Source: Marinobacter salicampi
Lineage (GTDB): Bacteria; Pseudomonadota; Gammaproteobacteria; Pseudomonadales; Oleiphilaceae
DNA length: 64,000 nucleotides
Assembly: GCF_011074795.1 (NCBI RefSeq)
Contig: NZ_JAAMPF010000014.1
Coordinates: 62,001 to 126,000, forward strand
Direction of reading: 5' to 3'
The notes under the pieces were generated by a model that worked only from the letters and a program-made list of their open reading frames with translations, did no database searches and was not told the DNA's origin. The position numbers and the translations under genes were made by a program. This document shows, piece after piece, positions 38,168-48,005 of this stretch (its first letter is position 1; the number at the start of each line of letters is the position of its first letter).

Positions 38168-39910
38168 CTAGTTGGACTGCTCCCAGCTCTTCAACAGTTC
38201 CTTGTAGGCAACCGTCTGGCCCTGGGGCTTCTCGTTTTCGAGCTTGGGCTTTGGTGAACCGGGCTGATCCAGCCAGTAGCTGGCTTCACGGGGTTCATTG
38301 AGCTTGGGTCCGCAGATGTCCTGGACGTTGGCACGCTCCAGACGCATCATCACCTTGTCCTGAGCTTCCGCCAGGCCATCAAGCGCCTGCTGGGGCGTGC
38401 GCTCGCCGCTTGCAGCCTGGGCGATGTACTGCCACCACAGTTGTGCAAGTTTGGGGTAGTCTGGCACGTTGGTGCCAGTCGGCGTCCACTGGACCCGGGC
38501 GGGGCTCCGGTAGAATTCCACTAGGCCGCCCAGCTTGGGTGCGGCTTCGGTCATGGCCTCGGAGTTGATATCTGACTCACGAATAGGCGTAAGGCCAACC
38601 AGCGTCTTCTTCAGGGAAACGGTCTTTGCCACGGTGAACTGGGCGTAAAGCCAAGCCGCCAGACGACGCTCTTTCGGGGTCGACTTCATGAAGGTCCAGG
38701 CGCCAACGTCCTGATAACCCAGCTTCATGCCCTCTTCCCAGTAGGGCCCTCGTGGTGAGGGAGCCATGCGCCACTTCGGCGTACCGTCCTCGTTCACTAC
38801 TGGCAGGCCTTCCTTGTTCATACTCGCAGTAAAGGCGGTGTACCAGAAGATCTGCTGGGCAATGGCGCCCTGGGCAGGAACAGGCCCGGCTTCGGAGAAC
38901 GTCATGCCCTGAGCTTCCGGCGGAGCATACTTCTTGAGCCAGTCTACATATTTCTCGGTCGCATAGACGGCCGGGGGCGCATTTGTGGCGCCGCCGCGTG
39001 TCACGCTGGAGCCGACGGGATGACACTCCTCAACACGGATGCCCCATTCGTCCACAGGCAGGCCGTTCGGCAGGCCCTTATCACCACCACCTGCCATGGA
39101 GAACCAGGCATCGGTGAAACGCCAGCCCAGGGAGGGATCTTTCTTGCCATAGTCCATATGGCCATAGACACGCTTGCCATCAATTTCCTTCACGTGTACG
39201 GAAAAGAACTCGGCAATGTCTTCATAGGCAGACCAGTTGACAGGAACACCCAGCTCATAGCCATAGCGCTCTTTGAACTGCTCCTTGAGGTCTTCACGTT
39301 CGAACCAGTCAGCCCGGAACCAGTAGAGGTTGGCGAACTGCTGGGTGGGCAGTTGGTAAATCTTGCCATCAGGCGCAGTGGTGAAATCAAGGCCGATAAA
39401 ATCGTCCAGATCGAGGGTCGGCAGGGTAACGTCCTTGCCATCGCCTTCCATCATGTCTGAGATGGGCACAACCTGGCCATACCGGTAATGGGTACCGATC
39501 AGGTCAGAATCGTTGATATAACCGTCAAATATGTTCCGGCCCGACTGCATCTGGGTCTGCAGCTTTTCGATCACATCGCCTTCCTGGATCAGGTTATGGG
39601 TAACCTCGATGCCGGTAATTTCAGCGAAGGCTTTGGCCAGCACGTTTGACTCGTACTCATGGGTGGCGATGGTTTCGGAAACCACATTGATCTCCATACC
39701 GCGAAACTGCTTTGCCGCCTCGGTGAACCACGCCATCTCCTTCAACTGCTCTTCCTTACTGAGTGTTGATGTGGCGAACTCTTCTGAGACCCATTTTTCG
39801 GCAGCGTCGGAGTATTGGTCCGCATAAGCTTGAAGGCTCATGCCAAGACCGGCAGCGCCTACCGCTGTGCTTAACAGCAGCGCTTTCGGATACTTATTGT
39901 TTTTAAACAT
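38168..39910 (-). CDS. glpV: Glycerol ABC transporter substrate-binding protein GlpV
   Basis: A 580-residue periplasmic binding protein with signal peptide (ALLLSTAVGAAGLGMSLQAYA). It resembles the GlpV of rhizobial glycerol importers: MEINVVSETIATHEYESNVL, GYINDSDLIGTHYRYGQ, GYELGVPVNWSAYEDIAEFF, VYGHMDYGKKDPSLGWRFTD and YRSPARVQWTPTGTNVPDYP. It is longer than typical sugar-binding proteins, as GlpV is. ATG 39910 has TGAGG upstream. It is last in the importer row, but a 227-base spacer with its own GlpR-like operator precedes it, so high separate expression is likely. A decayed second copy lies at 52.8-53.2 kb. Confidence 0.93.
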   Translation of the reverse strand: MFKNNKYPKALLLSTAVGAAGLGMSLQAYADQYSDAAEKWVSEEFATSTLSKEEQLKEMAWFTEAAKQFRGMEINVVSETIATHEYESNVLAKAFAEITGIEVTHNLIQEGDVIEKLQTQMQSGRNIFDGYINDSDLIGTHYRYGQVVPISDMMEGDGKDVTLPTLDLDDFIGLDFTTAPDGKIYQLPTQQFANLYWFRADWFEREDLKEQFKERYGYELGVPVNWSAYEDIAEFFSVHVKEIDGKRVYGHMDYGKKDPSLGWRFTDAWFSMAGGGDKGLPNGLPVDEWGIRVEECHPVGSSVTRGGATNAPPAVYATEKYVDWLKKYAPPEAQGMTFSEAGPVPAQGAIAQQIFWYTAFTASMNKEGLPVVNEDGTPKWRMAPSPRGPYWEEGMKLGYQDVGAWTFMKSTPKERRLAAWLYAQFTVAKTVSLKKTLVGLTPIRESDINSEAMTEAAPKLGGLVEFYRSPARVQWTPTGTNVPDYPKLAQLWWQYIAQAASGERTPQQALDGLAEAQDKVMMRLERANVQDICGPKLNEPREASYWLDQPGSPKPKLENEKPQGQTVAYKELLKSWEQSN

Positions 39911-40062
39911 ATCCAACCTCATTTGTATTGTTAGAATCTGGGATGACGACCACGCTGCATTGAGCCTGGGTATTCCATCCGCCCCATTCGACTTCGGTCA
40001 CCAGTCAAACGGCTGATCGAAAACAACGATTGCTCGATTTCGACCATAAAACAAACATTAGT

Positions 40063-40074
40063 TCGTATTCGAAC
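40063..40074 (-). promoter_or_regulatory. GlpR-like operator before glpV
   Basis: TTCG-TATT-CGAA, flanked by CATTAG on one side and CCC on the other, 153 bases before the glpV start and within the only long spacer of the importer operon. Confidence 0.55.
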
Positions 40075-40137
40075 CCAAATCAACACTAAAACTCTTTTAT
40101 TTCTGCTTTTTTCCGTTCTAATACCACCTCTTCCTTG

Positions 40138-40413
40138 CTACCCCCACCGCAGCAGAACGGCGAGCCAGATGACTGATACGGCCAGGGCAATATAGAGGCT
40201 CAGTTCAGTCAGCCCCAGCCATGCCAAGTGGATATAGGCGCTGGTCAGCAACCCGATAAAGAGCCGGTCACCCCTGGTCGTGGCTATGGGCAGAAAGCCC
40301 TTTCGCTCCGAACAGGGAGAAACCACTTCGTAAACGGTCATCACGAGCAGGATTGCTGCTATTACGGCAAAGAAAATAGCGACCGGTAAGGTCCAGTTCA
40401 TCCAGGCAAGCAT
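40138..40413 (-). CDS. DUF2160 small membrane protein of the glycerol importer operon
   Basis: A 91-residue protein with three predicted helices (about 8-28, 50-68, 72-88). The pattern MxWMxWTxPxAxFF and KGFLPIATTRGDRLFIGLL is that of DUF2160, a family found almost only in glpSTPQV operons. Role unknown; a small accessory subunit of the permease is plausible. It starts 10 bases after glpQ. Confidence 0.88.
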   Translation of the reverse strand: MLAWMNWTLPVAIFFAVIAAILLVMTVYEVVSPCSERKGFLPIATTRGDRLFIGLLTSAYIHLAWLGLTELSLYIALAVSVIWLAVLLRWG

Positions 40414-40423
40414 GGTTCTCTCC

Positions 40424-41233
40424 TTATACCCGGCCGAGGGCGAAGCCCGTGGCTATGTGGTTACGTACGAACCAGACCACCAGCAGGCCAGGCAGAATGG
40501 TCAATACCCCGGCAGCAGCCAGGACGCCCCAATCTATGCCACTGGCCCCCATGGTCCGCGTCATAATGGCCCCAATGGGCTGGGCGTCCACCGATGTCAG
40601 CGTACGGGCCAGCAACAGCTCCACCCATGAGAACATGAAGGCAAAAAAGGCCGCGACCCCTATGCCCGAGCGAATCATCGGAATAAAGATCTTCACGAAG
40701 AACTTGGGAAAGCTGTACCCATCTATATAAGCCATCTCGTCATACTCTTTCGGAACGCCGGAGATAAAGCCCTCCAGTATCCATACCGCCAGCGGCACGT
40801 TGAACAGACAATGGGCCAGGGCAACGGCTACGTGAGTGTCGAACAGCCCGATGGAGGAATAGAGCTGGAAGAATGGCAGCAAAAACACCGCCGGCGGCGC
40901 CATCCGGTTACTCAGCAACCAGAAGAACAGGTGCTTGTCTCCCACAAACTTGTACCGACTGAAGGCGTAGGCAGCCGGTAGGGCGACCAGCAAGGTGATC
41001 ACGACGTTGATGGAGACATAGATCATCGAGTTGATGTACCCGGAGTACCAGCTCGGGTCGGTAAAGATCGTAATATAGTTGTCCAGCGTGAAGGTCTGGG
41101 GCCAGAATGTCAGGGTGCCCAGGATTTCCTGGTTGGTCTTGAAGGACATGTTGAGCAGCCAGTAAATGGGCAGCATCAGCAACACGATGTAGAAGGTGAT
41201 TCCAAAACCTTTGCGTTTGTTCATTTTCATCAC
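40424..41233 (-). CDS. glpQ: Glycerol ABC transporter permease GlpQ
   Basis: A 269-residue inner-membrane permease of the MalG type with six helices. The EAA loop that contacts the ATPase is EYDEMAYIDGYSFPKFFVKIFIPM in its core (EMAYIDGYSFPKFF). The N-terminal TFYIVLLMLPIYWLLNMSFKTN and SNRMAPPAVFLLPFFQLY fit the glycerol branch. The Met at residue 3 or 4 may be the true start. Seven bases separate it from glpP. Confidence 0.92.
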   Translation of the reverse strand: MMKMNKRKGFGITFYIVLLMLPIYWLLNMSFKTNQEILGTLTFWPQTFTLDNYITIFTDPSWYSGYINSMIYVSINVVITLLVALPAAYAFSRYKFVGDKHLFFWLLSNRMAPPAVFLLPFFQLYSSIGLFDTHVAVALAHCLFNVPLAVWILEGFISGVPKEYDEMAYIDGYSFPKFFVKIFIPMIRSGIGVAAFFAFMFSWVELLLARTLTSVDAQPIGAIMTRTMGASGIDWGVLAAAGVLTILPGLLVVWFVRNHIATGFALGRV

Positions 41234-41240
41234 AAAGCCC

Positions 41241-42107
41241 TCACTTCTGTCTGTCGAGGTGGGTGATTGCGGTGAAAAACAGCCATGACACCAACAATAC
41301 GATCAGGAAGTAAATCAGCGAGAATGCAGCCGCACGCCCGATATCAAACTGGCCTATGGCCATGGTGGTCAAAGTCTGGCTGAGGAAGGTGGTTGAACTC
41401 CCCGGGCCACCTCCGGTGAGCACGAACGGCTCGGTATAGATCATGAAGCTGTCCATGAATCGCAGCAGCACAGCGATCACCAGCACACTTTTGAGCCGGG
41501 GCAGCTGAATGTACCGGAATATGGCCCAGTTTGACGCCCGGTCAATTTCGGCAGCCTGATAGAAGGCTTCCGGTATGGCCCGTAAACCGGAATAGCAAAG
41601 CAGTGCCACCAGAGGCGTCCAGTGCCAGACGTCCATCAGCAGAACCGTCAGCCACGCATCCACGGTGCTCGATGTATAGTTGTAATCCATCCCCAGCTGG
41701 TTGAGGCCCCAGCCGAACAAGCCGATATCGCCACGGCCGAAAATCTGCCAGATGGTGCCCACCACGTTCCACGGAATCAACAACGGAATAGCCAGCAGAA
41801 TCAGGCACAGGGATGCCCGCTTACCGGTAGTGGGCATCATCAACGCAATGCCGATGCCAAGAGGAATCTGGATGGCCAGAACCGCACCAGAGAACAGGAA
41901 CTGGCGACCCAGCGAATCCTGCAGCCGATCACTGCCAAGGACTTCTTCAAACCACTCGGTTCCCACGAAATAGGCACTGCCCGGCCCGAAGATGTCCTGC
42001 ACCGAGTAGTTCACTACGGTCATCAGGGGAATCAGGGCGGAAAATGCCACCAGGATGAAAACGGGAAGCACCAGCCACCACGCTCTGTTGTCAGCTATCT
42101 TGTTCAT
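41241..42107 (-). CDS. glpP: Glycerol ABC transporter permease GlpP
   Basis: A 288-residue MalF-type permease with six helices. MNKIADNRAWWLVLPVFILV starts the protein and the EAA loop is IPEAFYQAAEIDRASNWAIF. The start ATG 42107 overlaps the glpT stop (ATGA), indicating coupling; a frame starting at 42155 would overlap glpT by 52 bases. GlpP and GlpQ would form the heterodimeric channel. Confidence 0.92.
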   Translation of the reverse strand: MNKIADNRAWWLVLPVFILVAFSALIPLMTVVNYSVQDIFGPGSAYFVGTEWFEEVLGSDRLQDSLGRQFLFSGAVLAIQIPLGIGIALMMPTTGKRASLCLILLAIPLLIPWNVVGTIWQIFGRGDIGLFGWGLNQLGMDYNYTSSTVDAWLTVLLMDVWHWTPLVALLCYSGLRAIPEAFYQAAEIDRASNWAIFRYIQLPRLKSVLVIAVLLRFMDSFMIYTEPFVLTGGGPGSSTTFLSQTLTTMAIGQFDIGRAAAFSLIYFLIVLLVSWLFFTAITHLDRQK

Positions 42108-43204
42108 TCCGCCTGCTCCTCTACCAGGTATTCGTCGATATACAGCTTCAGCCACTGCCGGGGAAAGGCCACGTGAAGCGTCGCAGCCTCGGTGTCCTGG
42201 TCCTCACTGACGCGGGCTTTGATCACCCGGTCCCCGAGCATCAGAGTGACTATCTTGTAGGTGCCCAGATCTTCCACATCCCGCACGGCACACTCATGGG
42301 TATCGTCGGAGGCATGGTCGGTGACCTGAATGAATTCCGGCCGGATGCCCAGTTTGAGATTGCTGGAACCCACCCGTTCTATGTGGTCACACAGAGTCTC
42401 GCTGAGCGGCACGAAGGTATCGTCGAAACGTACACCGCCGTCTTCCCGGCTCACCTCGACCAGGTTCATGCCGGGGCTGCCGATGAAGTAACCCACAAAG
42501 GTGTGGTTGGGAGACTCGAACAGCTCCCGGGGCGTACCGAACTGCACGATCTGGCCGCCATACATGACCGCGATCTTGTCAGCAAAGGTTGAGGCTTCGA
42601 GCTGATCGTGGGTGACGTAGACCATGGTGATATTGAACTGTTCATGGATCTGCTTGAGCTTACGCCTGAGCTTCCACTTGAGCTGGGGATCGATGACGGT
42701 CAGCGGCTCGTCGAACAGAATGGCGGATACATCATCCCGGACCAGTCCCCTGCCCATGGATACCTTCTGCTTCTCATCCGCAGTAAGACCTTTGGCTTTT
42801 TTGTGAAGCACCGGCTCAAGCTCCAGGATGGCCGCGATTTCCTCCACCTTGACCTTGATCTTGGCCTTGGGCTGACCGGCATTGCGCAAGGGAAACGCCA
42901 GGTTGTCATAGACGGTCATGGAATCGTAGATAACCGGGAACTGGAACACCTGGGCAATATTGCGGTCCTTGGGTGACAGCTCGTTAACTCGCACGTTGTC
43001 AAACAGTACATCCCCTTCCGAGGGCGCCAGCAGGCCCGAGATGATGTTCAGCATCGTGCTCTTGCCGCAGCCGGAAGGGCCCAGCAAGGCATAGGCACCG
43101 CCCTTGTGCCAGACGTGACTCATTTGCCGAATGGCGTAGTCTTCCGGTCCCGCGGGGTTCTTGCTGTAACTGTGGGCCAATGATTTTAATTGTATTTCGG
43201 CCAT
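42104..43204 (-). CDS. glpT: Glycerol ABC transporter ATP-binding protein GlpT
   Basis: A 366-residue ATPase of the glycerol importer (not the MFS glycerol-3-phosphate antiporter of the same symbol). Walker A is GPSGCGKST (42-50), the Q-loop is VFQFP, Walker B is ILFDEP with Glu166 and the H-loop is VYVTHDQLEA with His199, all canonical. The signature is not LSGGQ: residues 140-146 read LTADEKQ. A C-terminal TOBE-like domain follows (about 240-366). It pairs with GlpS, whose losses are complementary. Confidence 0.92.
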   Translation of the reverse strand: MAEIQLKSLAHSYSKNPAGPEDYAIRQMSHVWHKGGAYALLGPSGCGKSTMLNIISGLLAPSEGDVLFDNVRVNELSPKDRNIAQVFQFPVIYDSMTVYDNLAFPLRNAGQPKAKIKVKVEEIAAILELEPVLHKKAKGLTADEKQKVSMGRGLVRDDVSAILFDEPLTVIDPQLKWKLRRKLKQIHEQFNITMVYVTHDQLEASTFADKIAVMYGGQIVQFGTPRELFESPNHTFVGYFIGSPGMNLVEVSREDGGVRFDDTFVPLSETLCDHIERVGSSNLKLGIRPEFIQVTDHASDDTHECAVRDVEDLGTYKIVTLMLGDRVIKARVSEDQDTEAATLHVAFPRQWLKLYIDEYLVEEQAE

Positions 43205-43210
43205 GACTAC

Positions 43211-44299
43211 TTACTCCTTGGACGTATGTACCGGGGCCTGGACAAGCGCGCCGCCTGGCTCAAACACAAACAGTTTCCCGATCGGGAGGTAAACCTTGAT
43301 AGGCGTATCAGGCTTGTATTCGTGCACCCCCATCAGCTGCAAAACCATCTGGAAATGATCGTTGCTAACATGCATGAAGGTTTCAGAACCACTGATCTCA
43401 CCCAGGTCCACGGTCATGGGCAGTTCCAGGTCGTCTTCGTTCTGGGGCACAAGGCTGACGTGACTGGGACGGATGCCGAACTGGTAGGGACCGGCCGGCA
43501 ACTGCCTGAGGTTGTTGGTCAGGGGATGATGAGCGTATTCATCAAAGGTGACTTCGGTGTCCGTGACCCGGCCATTCATCAGGTTGATTGGCGGTTCGCT
43601 GAATAACTCGGCTGCTGTCACATCTACTGGTTGCCGGTAGACCCGGGTGACCGGACCGGATTGAATGATCCGACCCTGGTGCAACAGGGTTGTTACACCA
43701 CCCAGAGCCAGTGCCTCGTTGGCTTCAGTGGAGGCATACACTGCGATACAGTTACGCTCCTTGAACAGTTCCCGTAGCTCTGTCCGTAGCTCTTCCCTCA
43801 ACTTGTAGTCAAGATTCACCAACGGCTCATCGAACAGCACCAGGGTGGCATCCTTGACCAGGGCACGCGCCATGGCCGTCCGTTGCTGCTGACCACCGGA
43901 CAATTCCAGCGGGTAGCGACCAAGCAGCGGCTCGATCTGAAGCATGGCAGCAGTTTCCTTTACCCGCCGCTCAATCTCGGAATCGCGCATCTTGGCCAGC
44001 CGCAAGGGGGAAGCGATGTTCTCCCTGACTGTCAGATTGGGGTAATTGATGAATTGCTGGTAGATCATGGAAATATTGCGGCGCTGAACCGATTCACCGG
44101 TCACATCCCTTCCATCCACCAGCACACGCCCGGTATCCGGTTTGTCCAACCCGGCCATTACTCGCATCAGCGAGGTCTTGCCGGCGAGTGTACGGCCAAG
44201 CAATACATTGAAAGAGCCGGCTTCAAAAGTGATGTTCGCATCAGCGATAAAGGGAACGCCATCCACGACACGGGAGACGTTTTCCAGTGTTAACGACAT
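43211..44299 (-). CDS. glpS: Glycerol ABC transporter ATP-binding protein GlpS
   Basis: A 362-residue ATPase, first gene of the importer operon. The P-loop reads GRTLAGKT (35-42), keeping GK-T but with Thr-Leu-Ala in place of the usual Ser-Gly-Cys/Ser. The signature LSGGQQQR (133-140) is canonical, and Walker B LVLFDEP has Glu158. The H-loop, VYASTEANEA, has Thr191 where the switch His should be. A TOBE-like C-terminal domain follows. Regulation is likely by GlpR and perhaps by the divergent sigma-54 regulator. Confidence 0.92.
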   Translation of the reverse strand: MSLTLENVSRVVDGVPFIADANITFEAGSFNVLLGRTLAGKTSLMRVMAGLDKPDTGRVLVDGRDVTGESVQRRNISMIYQQFINYPNLTVRENIASPLRLAKMRDSEIERRVKETAAMLQIEPLLGRYPLELSGGQQQRTAMARALVKDATLVLFDEPLVNLDYKLREELRTELRELFKERNCIAVYASTEANEALALGGVTTLLHQGRIIQSGPVTRVYRQPVDVTAAELFSEPPINLMNGRVTDTEVTFDEYAHHPLTNNLRQLPAGPYQFGIRPSHVSLVPQNEDDLELPMTVDLGEISGSETFMHVSNDHFQMVLQLMGVHEYKPDTPIKVYLPIGKLFVFEPGGALVQAPVHTSKE

Positions 44300-44375
44300 A
44301 CGTAGAGTCCTTGTTTTTATTCTGGACGTCGTGGTTGCAGACGGTGAAAAGCTCCAGCCTGACAGTCACGGAAAG

Positions 44376-44387
44376 TTCGCTTGCGAA
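44376..44387. promoter_or_regulatory. GlpR-like operator 1 in the glpS / sigma-54 regulator gap
   Basis: TTCG-CTTG-CGAA followed by TGTT, 77 bases before the glpS start. This is the first of two sites in the 325-base divergent promoter region 44300-44624, in which no other gene or RNA was seen. Confidence 0.5.
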
Positions 44388-44501
44388 TGTTACAACGCAA
44401 TGAACATACCAGTTTTCAACCAAACCTACGCATTACTCCCTATGTCTCTGTATGAAATTCAGTTTTTGGTCATCTCTGGATTGGCGATGCCGCGTTAATT
44501 G

Positions 44502-44513
44502 TTCGCAACCGAA
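44502..44513. promoter_or_regulatory. GlpR-like operator 2 in the glpS / sigma-54 regulator gap
   Basis: TTCG-CAAC-CGAA, 126 bases from site 1 (centre to centre) and 112 bases before the regulator start. The spacing would allow looping between the two sites. Confidence 0.45.
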
Positions 44514-44624
44514 ATACAATGATCATTCTGAACATTGACTTTCACACAGTCTGAACACAATACTGAACAGTTCCTGACATACAGAACGCCATCGCCCGCC
44601 AACAACACTAAAAACGAAAATAGG

Positions 44625-46490
44625 ATGAGCCGCGTGACCGGTCTAAACAAGAGCAGTGAGTTCGGAAGTGTAATTGCGGCCTCCTGGGACCGCTGCCGTA
44701 GGTTCGGTCTCAGCCACGAAAGCAGACCAGAGCATCCCCAGCTGAGCCGGCAGCAACGGGAACAACTTCGTCACAGTCACAGCCTTCTGTTGGAAACCAC
44801 AGAACGGGAGGTCCTCCCCTACTATGAAAACATTCTTGCCAACAGTCGCTGCATGATTGTTCTGGCGGATGACAAAGGCGCCATTCTCAGCAACTGGGGC
44901 GACAGACGTTTCATTGAATCGCCGCGCAAGCCGCTGTTTCGGGAAGGTGCGAATTGGCAAGAGCAGGTCAGCGGAACCAACGCGATTGGAACAGCCATCG
45001 CATGCGGCCATGCGGTCCAGGTCCAGCGTAACGAGCACTACCTGAAAACCAACCGCTTCATGATCGGCTCGGCAGCCCCCATCCTTGATGAACAGCAGAA
45101 CCTGGTGGCTGTGCTGAATGTGTCCAGCGACGCTTACCTGCCCCAGGCCCATACCCTGGGCATGGTCCGCCTGATGTCACAGTCGGTGGAGAATCGGCTG
45201 CTGATCCACAATTTCAGCACCTGTTTCATGCTGACCTTCAATACCAATGCCGATAACCTCGACAGCCAATGGTCGGGCCTGGTGGCCTTTGATGAGACGG
45301 GTCGGATAGTCGCCGCCAATCAGCGGGCGGTGTTGTTGCTGGGTATGTCTCTGGAGCAGCGGCTGCTCACCGAGGTATTTGAGCTTTCCCGACGGGATCT
45401 GGTGCCCTCGACCGACCTGGTCACGCTGCAGCTCCATACCGCCGGGCAAAGGACTTTCCACGGCCAGATACGGCGACCGGTTCGCCCGGCGACAACGGTT
45501 CCTGCCAGCGGCCGGGTCCAGCAGACAGCGCCTGACACCCTGACCTTTGAAGACATCGAATTCGGGGACCCACGACTGCAACGGAGCATCCAGCAGGCCA
45601 GACGGGTCATGGACAGGGACATCCCCATCCTCATCCGGGGCGAGACGGGGGTTGGCAAGGAGGTTTTTGTCAAAGCCCTCCACCAGGCCAGTGTCCGCAA
45701 CAATGGCCCCATGGTGGCGGTAAACTGTGCCGCGATCCCGTCCGAACTGGTTGAATCCGAGTTGTTTGGTTATGAAAAAGGCGCCTTCACCGGAGCGAAC
45801 ACACGTGGCGCTGTCGGTATGATCCGCAAGGCCCACGGCGGTGTTCTGTTTCTTGATGAGATTGGGGAAATGCCCCTGAGCGCCCAGGCACGGCTTCTGA
45901 GGGTGCTGCAGGAGCGGGAGGTCACGCCCCTGGGTTCGACGGAGAACTTTCCGGTGGATATCCGGCTTATCTCAGCCACCAACCAGCACCTGCGGGCCCA
46001 GTTGCAGAACGGTCATTTCCGGGCTGATCTCTATTACCGCCTCAGCGGCCTCAGCATTGAGCTTCCGCCCTTGCGAGCACGGGCGGACAAGCGTGAACTG
46101 TTCAGGCAGGTGCATGCAAGGTACCGGGACAGCTCGCAATACCCGGAGCTGTCTGAGGCCCTGCTTGAGCTCTTCGAGCAACATCCCTGGCCTGGTAACA
46201 TTCGCCAGTTGATCAACGTGTTGCAGGTAGCCCTTGCCATGGCAGACTCAGGTCCCCTGGAGACCTGGCATCTGCCGGATGAATTCGTTGACGATGTTCA
46301 GGCTGCTGCCCGACCCTCGCCGGCGGGAGGCACGAACAGGGCAGACATTCAGGTCAAGGTTGAGCATTCAAGCCCTCTGCTTGCCGTGTTTAACCATTAC
46401 CAGGGCAACGTTTCAAAGATTGCCCGCCACCTTGGCTGCAGTCGGAATACAGTCTACAAGCGTCTCAGAGAGCTGGGTATACGCCAGTAG
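44625..46490 (+). CDS. Sigma-54-dependent Fis-family activator, AcoR type
   Basis: A 621-residue enhancer-binding protein. An N-terminal GAF-like sensor domain (about 50-190, with GTNAIGTAIACG) is followed by a PAS-like segment (GLVAFDETGRIVAANQRA). The AAA+ domain has GETGVGKEVF (Walker A), ESELFGYEKGAFTGA (the GAFTGA sigma-54 contact) and GGVLFLDEIGEMP (Walker B). A Fis-type helix-turn-helix ends the protein (ISKIA-like KIARHLGCSRNTVYKRL). AcoR-type proteins control alcohol, acetoin or glycerol use. I chose ATG 44625; a TTG at 44535 is open but lies in AT-rich noncoding-like DNA. It is divergent from glpS and converges with glpK. Confidence 0.9.
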   Translation: MSRVTGLNKSSEFGSVIAASWDRCRRFGLSHESRPEHPQLSRQQREQLRHSHSLLLETTEREVLPYYENILANSRCMIVLADDKGAILSNWGDRRFIESPRKPLFREGANWQEQVSGTNAIGTAIACGHAVQVQRNEHYLKTNRFMIGSAAPILDEQQNLVAVLNVSSDAYLPQAHTLGMVRLMSQSVENRLLIHNFSTCFMLTFNTNADNLDSQWSGLVAFDETGRIVAANQRAVLLLGMSLEQRLLTEVFELSRRDLVPSTDLVTLQLHTAGQRTFHGQIRRPVRPATTVPASGRVQQTAPDTLTFEDIEFGDPRLQRSIQQARRVMDRDIPILIRGETGVGKEVFVKALHQASVRNNGPMVAVNCAAIPSELVESELFGYEKGAFTGANTRGAVGMIRKAHGGVLFLDEIGEMPLSAQARLLRVLQEREVTPLGSTENFPVDIRLISATNQHLRAQLQNGHFRADLYYRLSGLSIELPPLRARADKRELFRQVHARYRDSSQYPELSEALLELFEQHPWPGNIRQLINVLQVALAMADSGPLETWHLPDEFVDDVQAAARPSPAGGTNRADIQVKVEHSSPLLAVFNHYQGNVSKIARHLGCSRNTVYKRLRELGIRQ

Positions 46491-46523
46491 ACGATGGGCT
46501 CTCCTATCGCATTGGATCCTGCA

Positions 46524-48005
46524 TCAGGTACTCTGGAGTCTGGTAACTGCCTCAACCCATCCCTCATAAAAACCGTCACGCCGCTCCTTGCTCATGGTTG
46601 GGGTGAACCGGCGGTCGCAGAGCCACATATCCTCGAGGCTTTGCAGGGAAGCGAACATGCCAGCCTTGAGCCCGGCCAGATAAGCGACGCCAAGCGCTGT
46701 GGTTTCAATAGTCTCGGGCCGGTCAACGGTCGCGCCGAGTATGTCAGCCAGAAACTGTAGTACCCAGTTATTGGTCACCATACCGCCGTCCACACGCAAG
46801 GCGATCGGCCGCAACCCATCCTTCTCCATTGCCTTTTGCAGGTCCTTGGTCTGGTAACACACGGACTGCAGCCCTGCGGTCACGATTTCCTTGATACCGG
46901 TATCGCGGGTCAGACCGAAAATTGCTCCCCTTGCCTTGGGGTCCCAATAGGGCGCGCCCAGGCCGGTAAATGCGGGCAGCAGGTAGACCCCGTGATCGAG
47001 CGAGGTCTGCTCGGCAAGGGGCTCACACTCATCAGCCATTTTGATGAGTTTGAGGCCATCCCGGAGCCACTGGATGGTCGCCCCGGCGACAAAGATACTG
47101 CCTTCCAGGGCATAGGTGGTGACGCCGTTGAGCCGATAGGCAACGGTCGTCAACAGACGATGCTCGGACTTCAGGGCTTCCCTGCCGGTATTGAGCATCA
47201 GGAAACAACCGGTGCCATAGGTGCTTTTGGCCATGCCCTCATGGAAGCAGGTCTGGCCGAACATTGCCGCCTGCTGGTCTCCGGCGACGCCGTAGACCGG
47301 CACCTCAGATCCCAACAGTTCTGCCCGGATATTGCCGAAATCGTCGGATGAGTCCCTGACCTCGGGCAGCAGGGCGGCGGGAATATCAAACAGGGCAAGC
47401 AGCTGTTCATCCCATTGCTGGGTATGGATATTGAACAGCAATGTGCGTGAGGCATTGGTCGCGTCTGTAAGATGAGATTTGCCGCCGGTCATCCGCCATA
47501 AAAGAAACGTATCGACGGTGCCAAAGGCCAGTTCGCCCTTCTGGGCGCGCTCACGGGTGCCGGGGACATTGTCCAGTATCCAGCGGATCTTGGTGGCCGA
47601 GAAATAGGGGTCTACCAGGAGCCCGGTTTTACTGTTGATCATTTCTTCCTGGCCATCATCCTTGACGGATTGACAATAGTCGGAAGTACGCCGGTCCTGC
47701 CAGACAATAGCGTTGTAGACAGGTTCGCCAGTTTTGCGATCCCAAAGGATGGTAGTTTCGCGCTGGTTAGTGATACCGGCCGCGACAATATCACTGGCGC
47801 AGAGATTGCCTTTTTCAAGGACCTTGCGACAGCTGTCCACCACCGAGGTCCAGATAGCTTCGGGGTCGTGCTCTACCCATCCGCTGGCCGGGTAGTGCTG
47901 GATAAACTCCTGCTGGCTGACCGCGTGAATCGCGCCGGTATCAGTGAAAACGATGGCCCGGGAGCTGGTTGTGCCCTGGTCGATGGCCAATAGATATCGA
48001 GTCAT
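46524..48005 (-). CDS. glpK: Glycerol kinase
   Basis: A 493-residue FGGY-family kinase forming glycerol 3-phosphate. [17 protein letters not shown] is the phosphate-binding N-terminus, [11 protein letters not shown] and [19 protein letters not shown] lie in the glycerol pocket, and [13 protein letters not shown] and [16 protein letters not shown] are the FGGY signature regions. Length is standard. The 244-base gap to the divergent glpR contains weaker TTTTTCG/ATCG half-sites. Confidence 0.96.
   Translation of the reverse strand: MTRYLLAIDQGTTSSRAIVFTDTGAIHAVSQQEFIQHYPASGWVEHDPEAIWTSVVDSCRKVLEKGNLCASDIVAAGITNQRETTILWDRKTGEPVYNAIVWQDRRTSDYCQSVKDDGQEEMINSKTGLLVDPYFSATKIRWILDNVPGTRERAQKGELAFGTVDTFLLWRMTGGKSHLTDATNASRTLLFNIHTQQWDEQLLALFDIPAALLPEVRDSSDDFGNIRAELLGSEVPVYGVAGDQQAAMFGQTCFHEGMAKSTYGTGCFLMLNTGREALKSEHRLLTTVAYRLNGVTTYALEGSIFVAGATIQWLRDGLKLIKMADECEPLAEQTSLDHGVYLLPAFTGLGAPYWDPKARGAIFGLTRDTGIKEIVTAGLQSVCYQTKDLQKAMEKDGLRPIALRVDGGMVTNNWVLQFLADILGATVDRPETIETTALGVAYLAGLKAGMFASLQSLEDMWLCDRRFTPTMSKERRDGFYEGWVEAVTRLQST

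Noticed and set aside
44300..44624. Sigma-54 (-24/-12) promoter for the glycerol importer
   Set aside because: No GG-N10-GC element close to TGGCAC-N5-TTGC was found on either strand, although the divergent gene encodes a sigma-54 activator.
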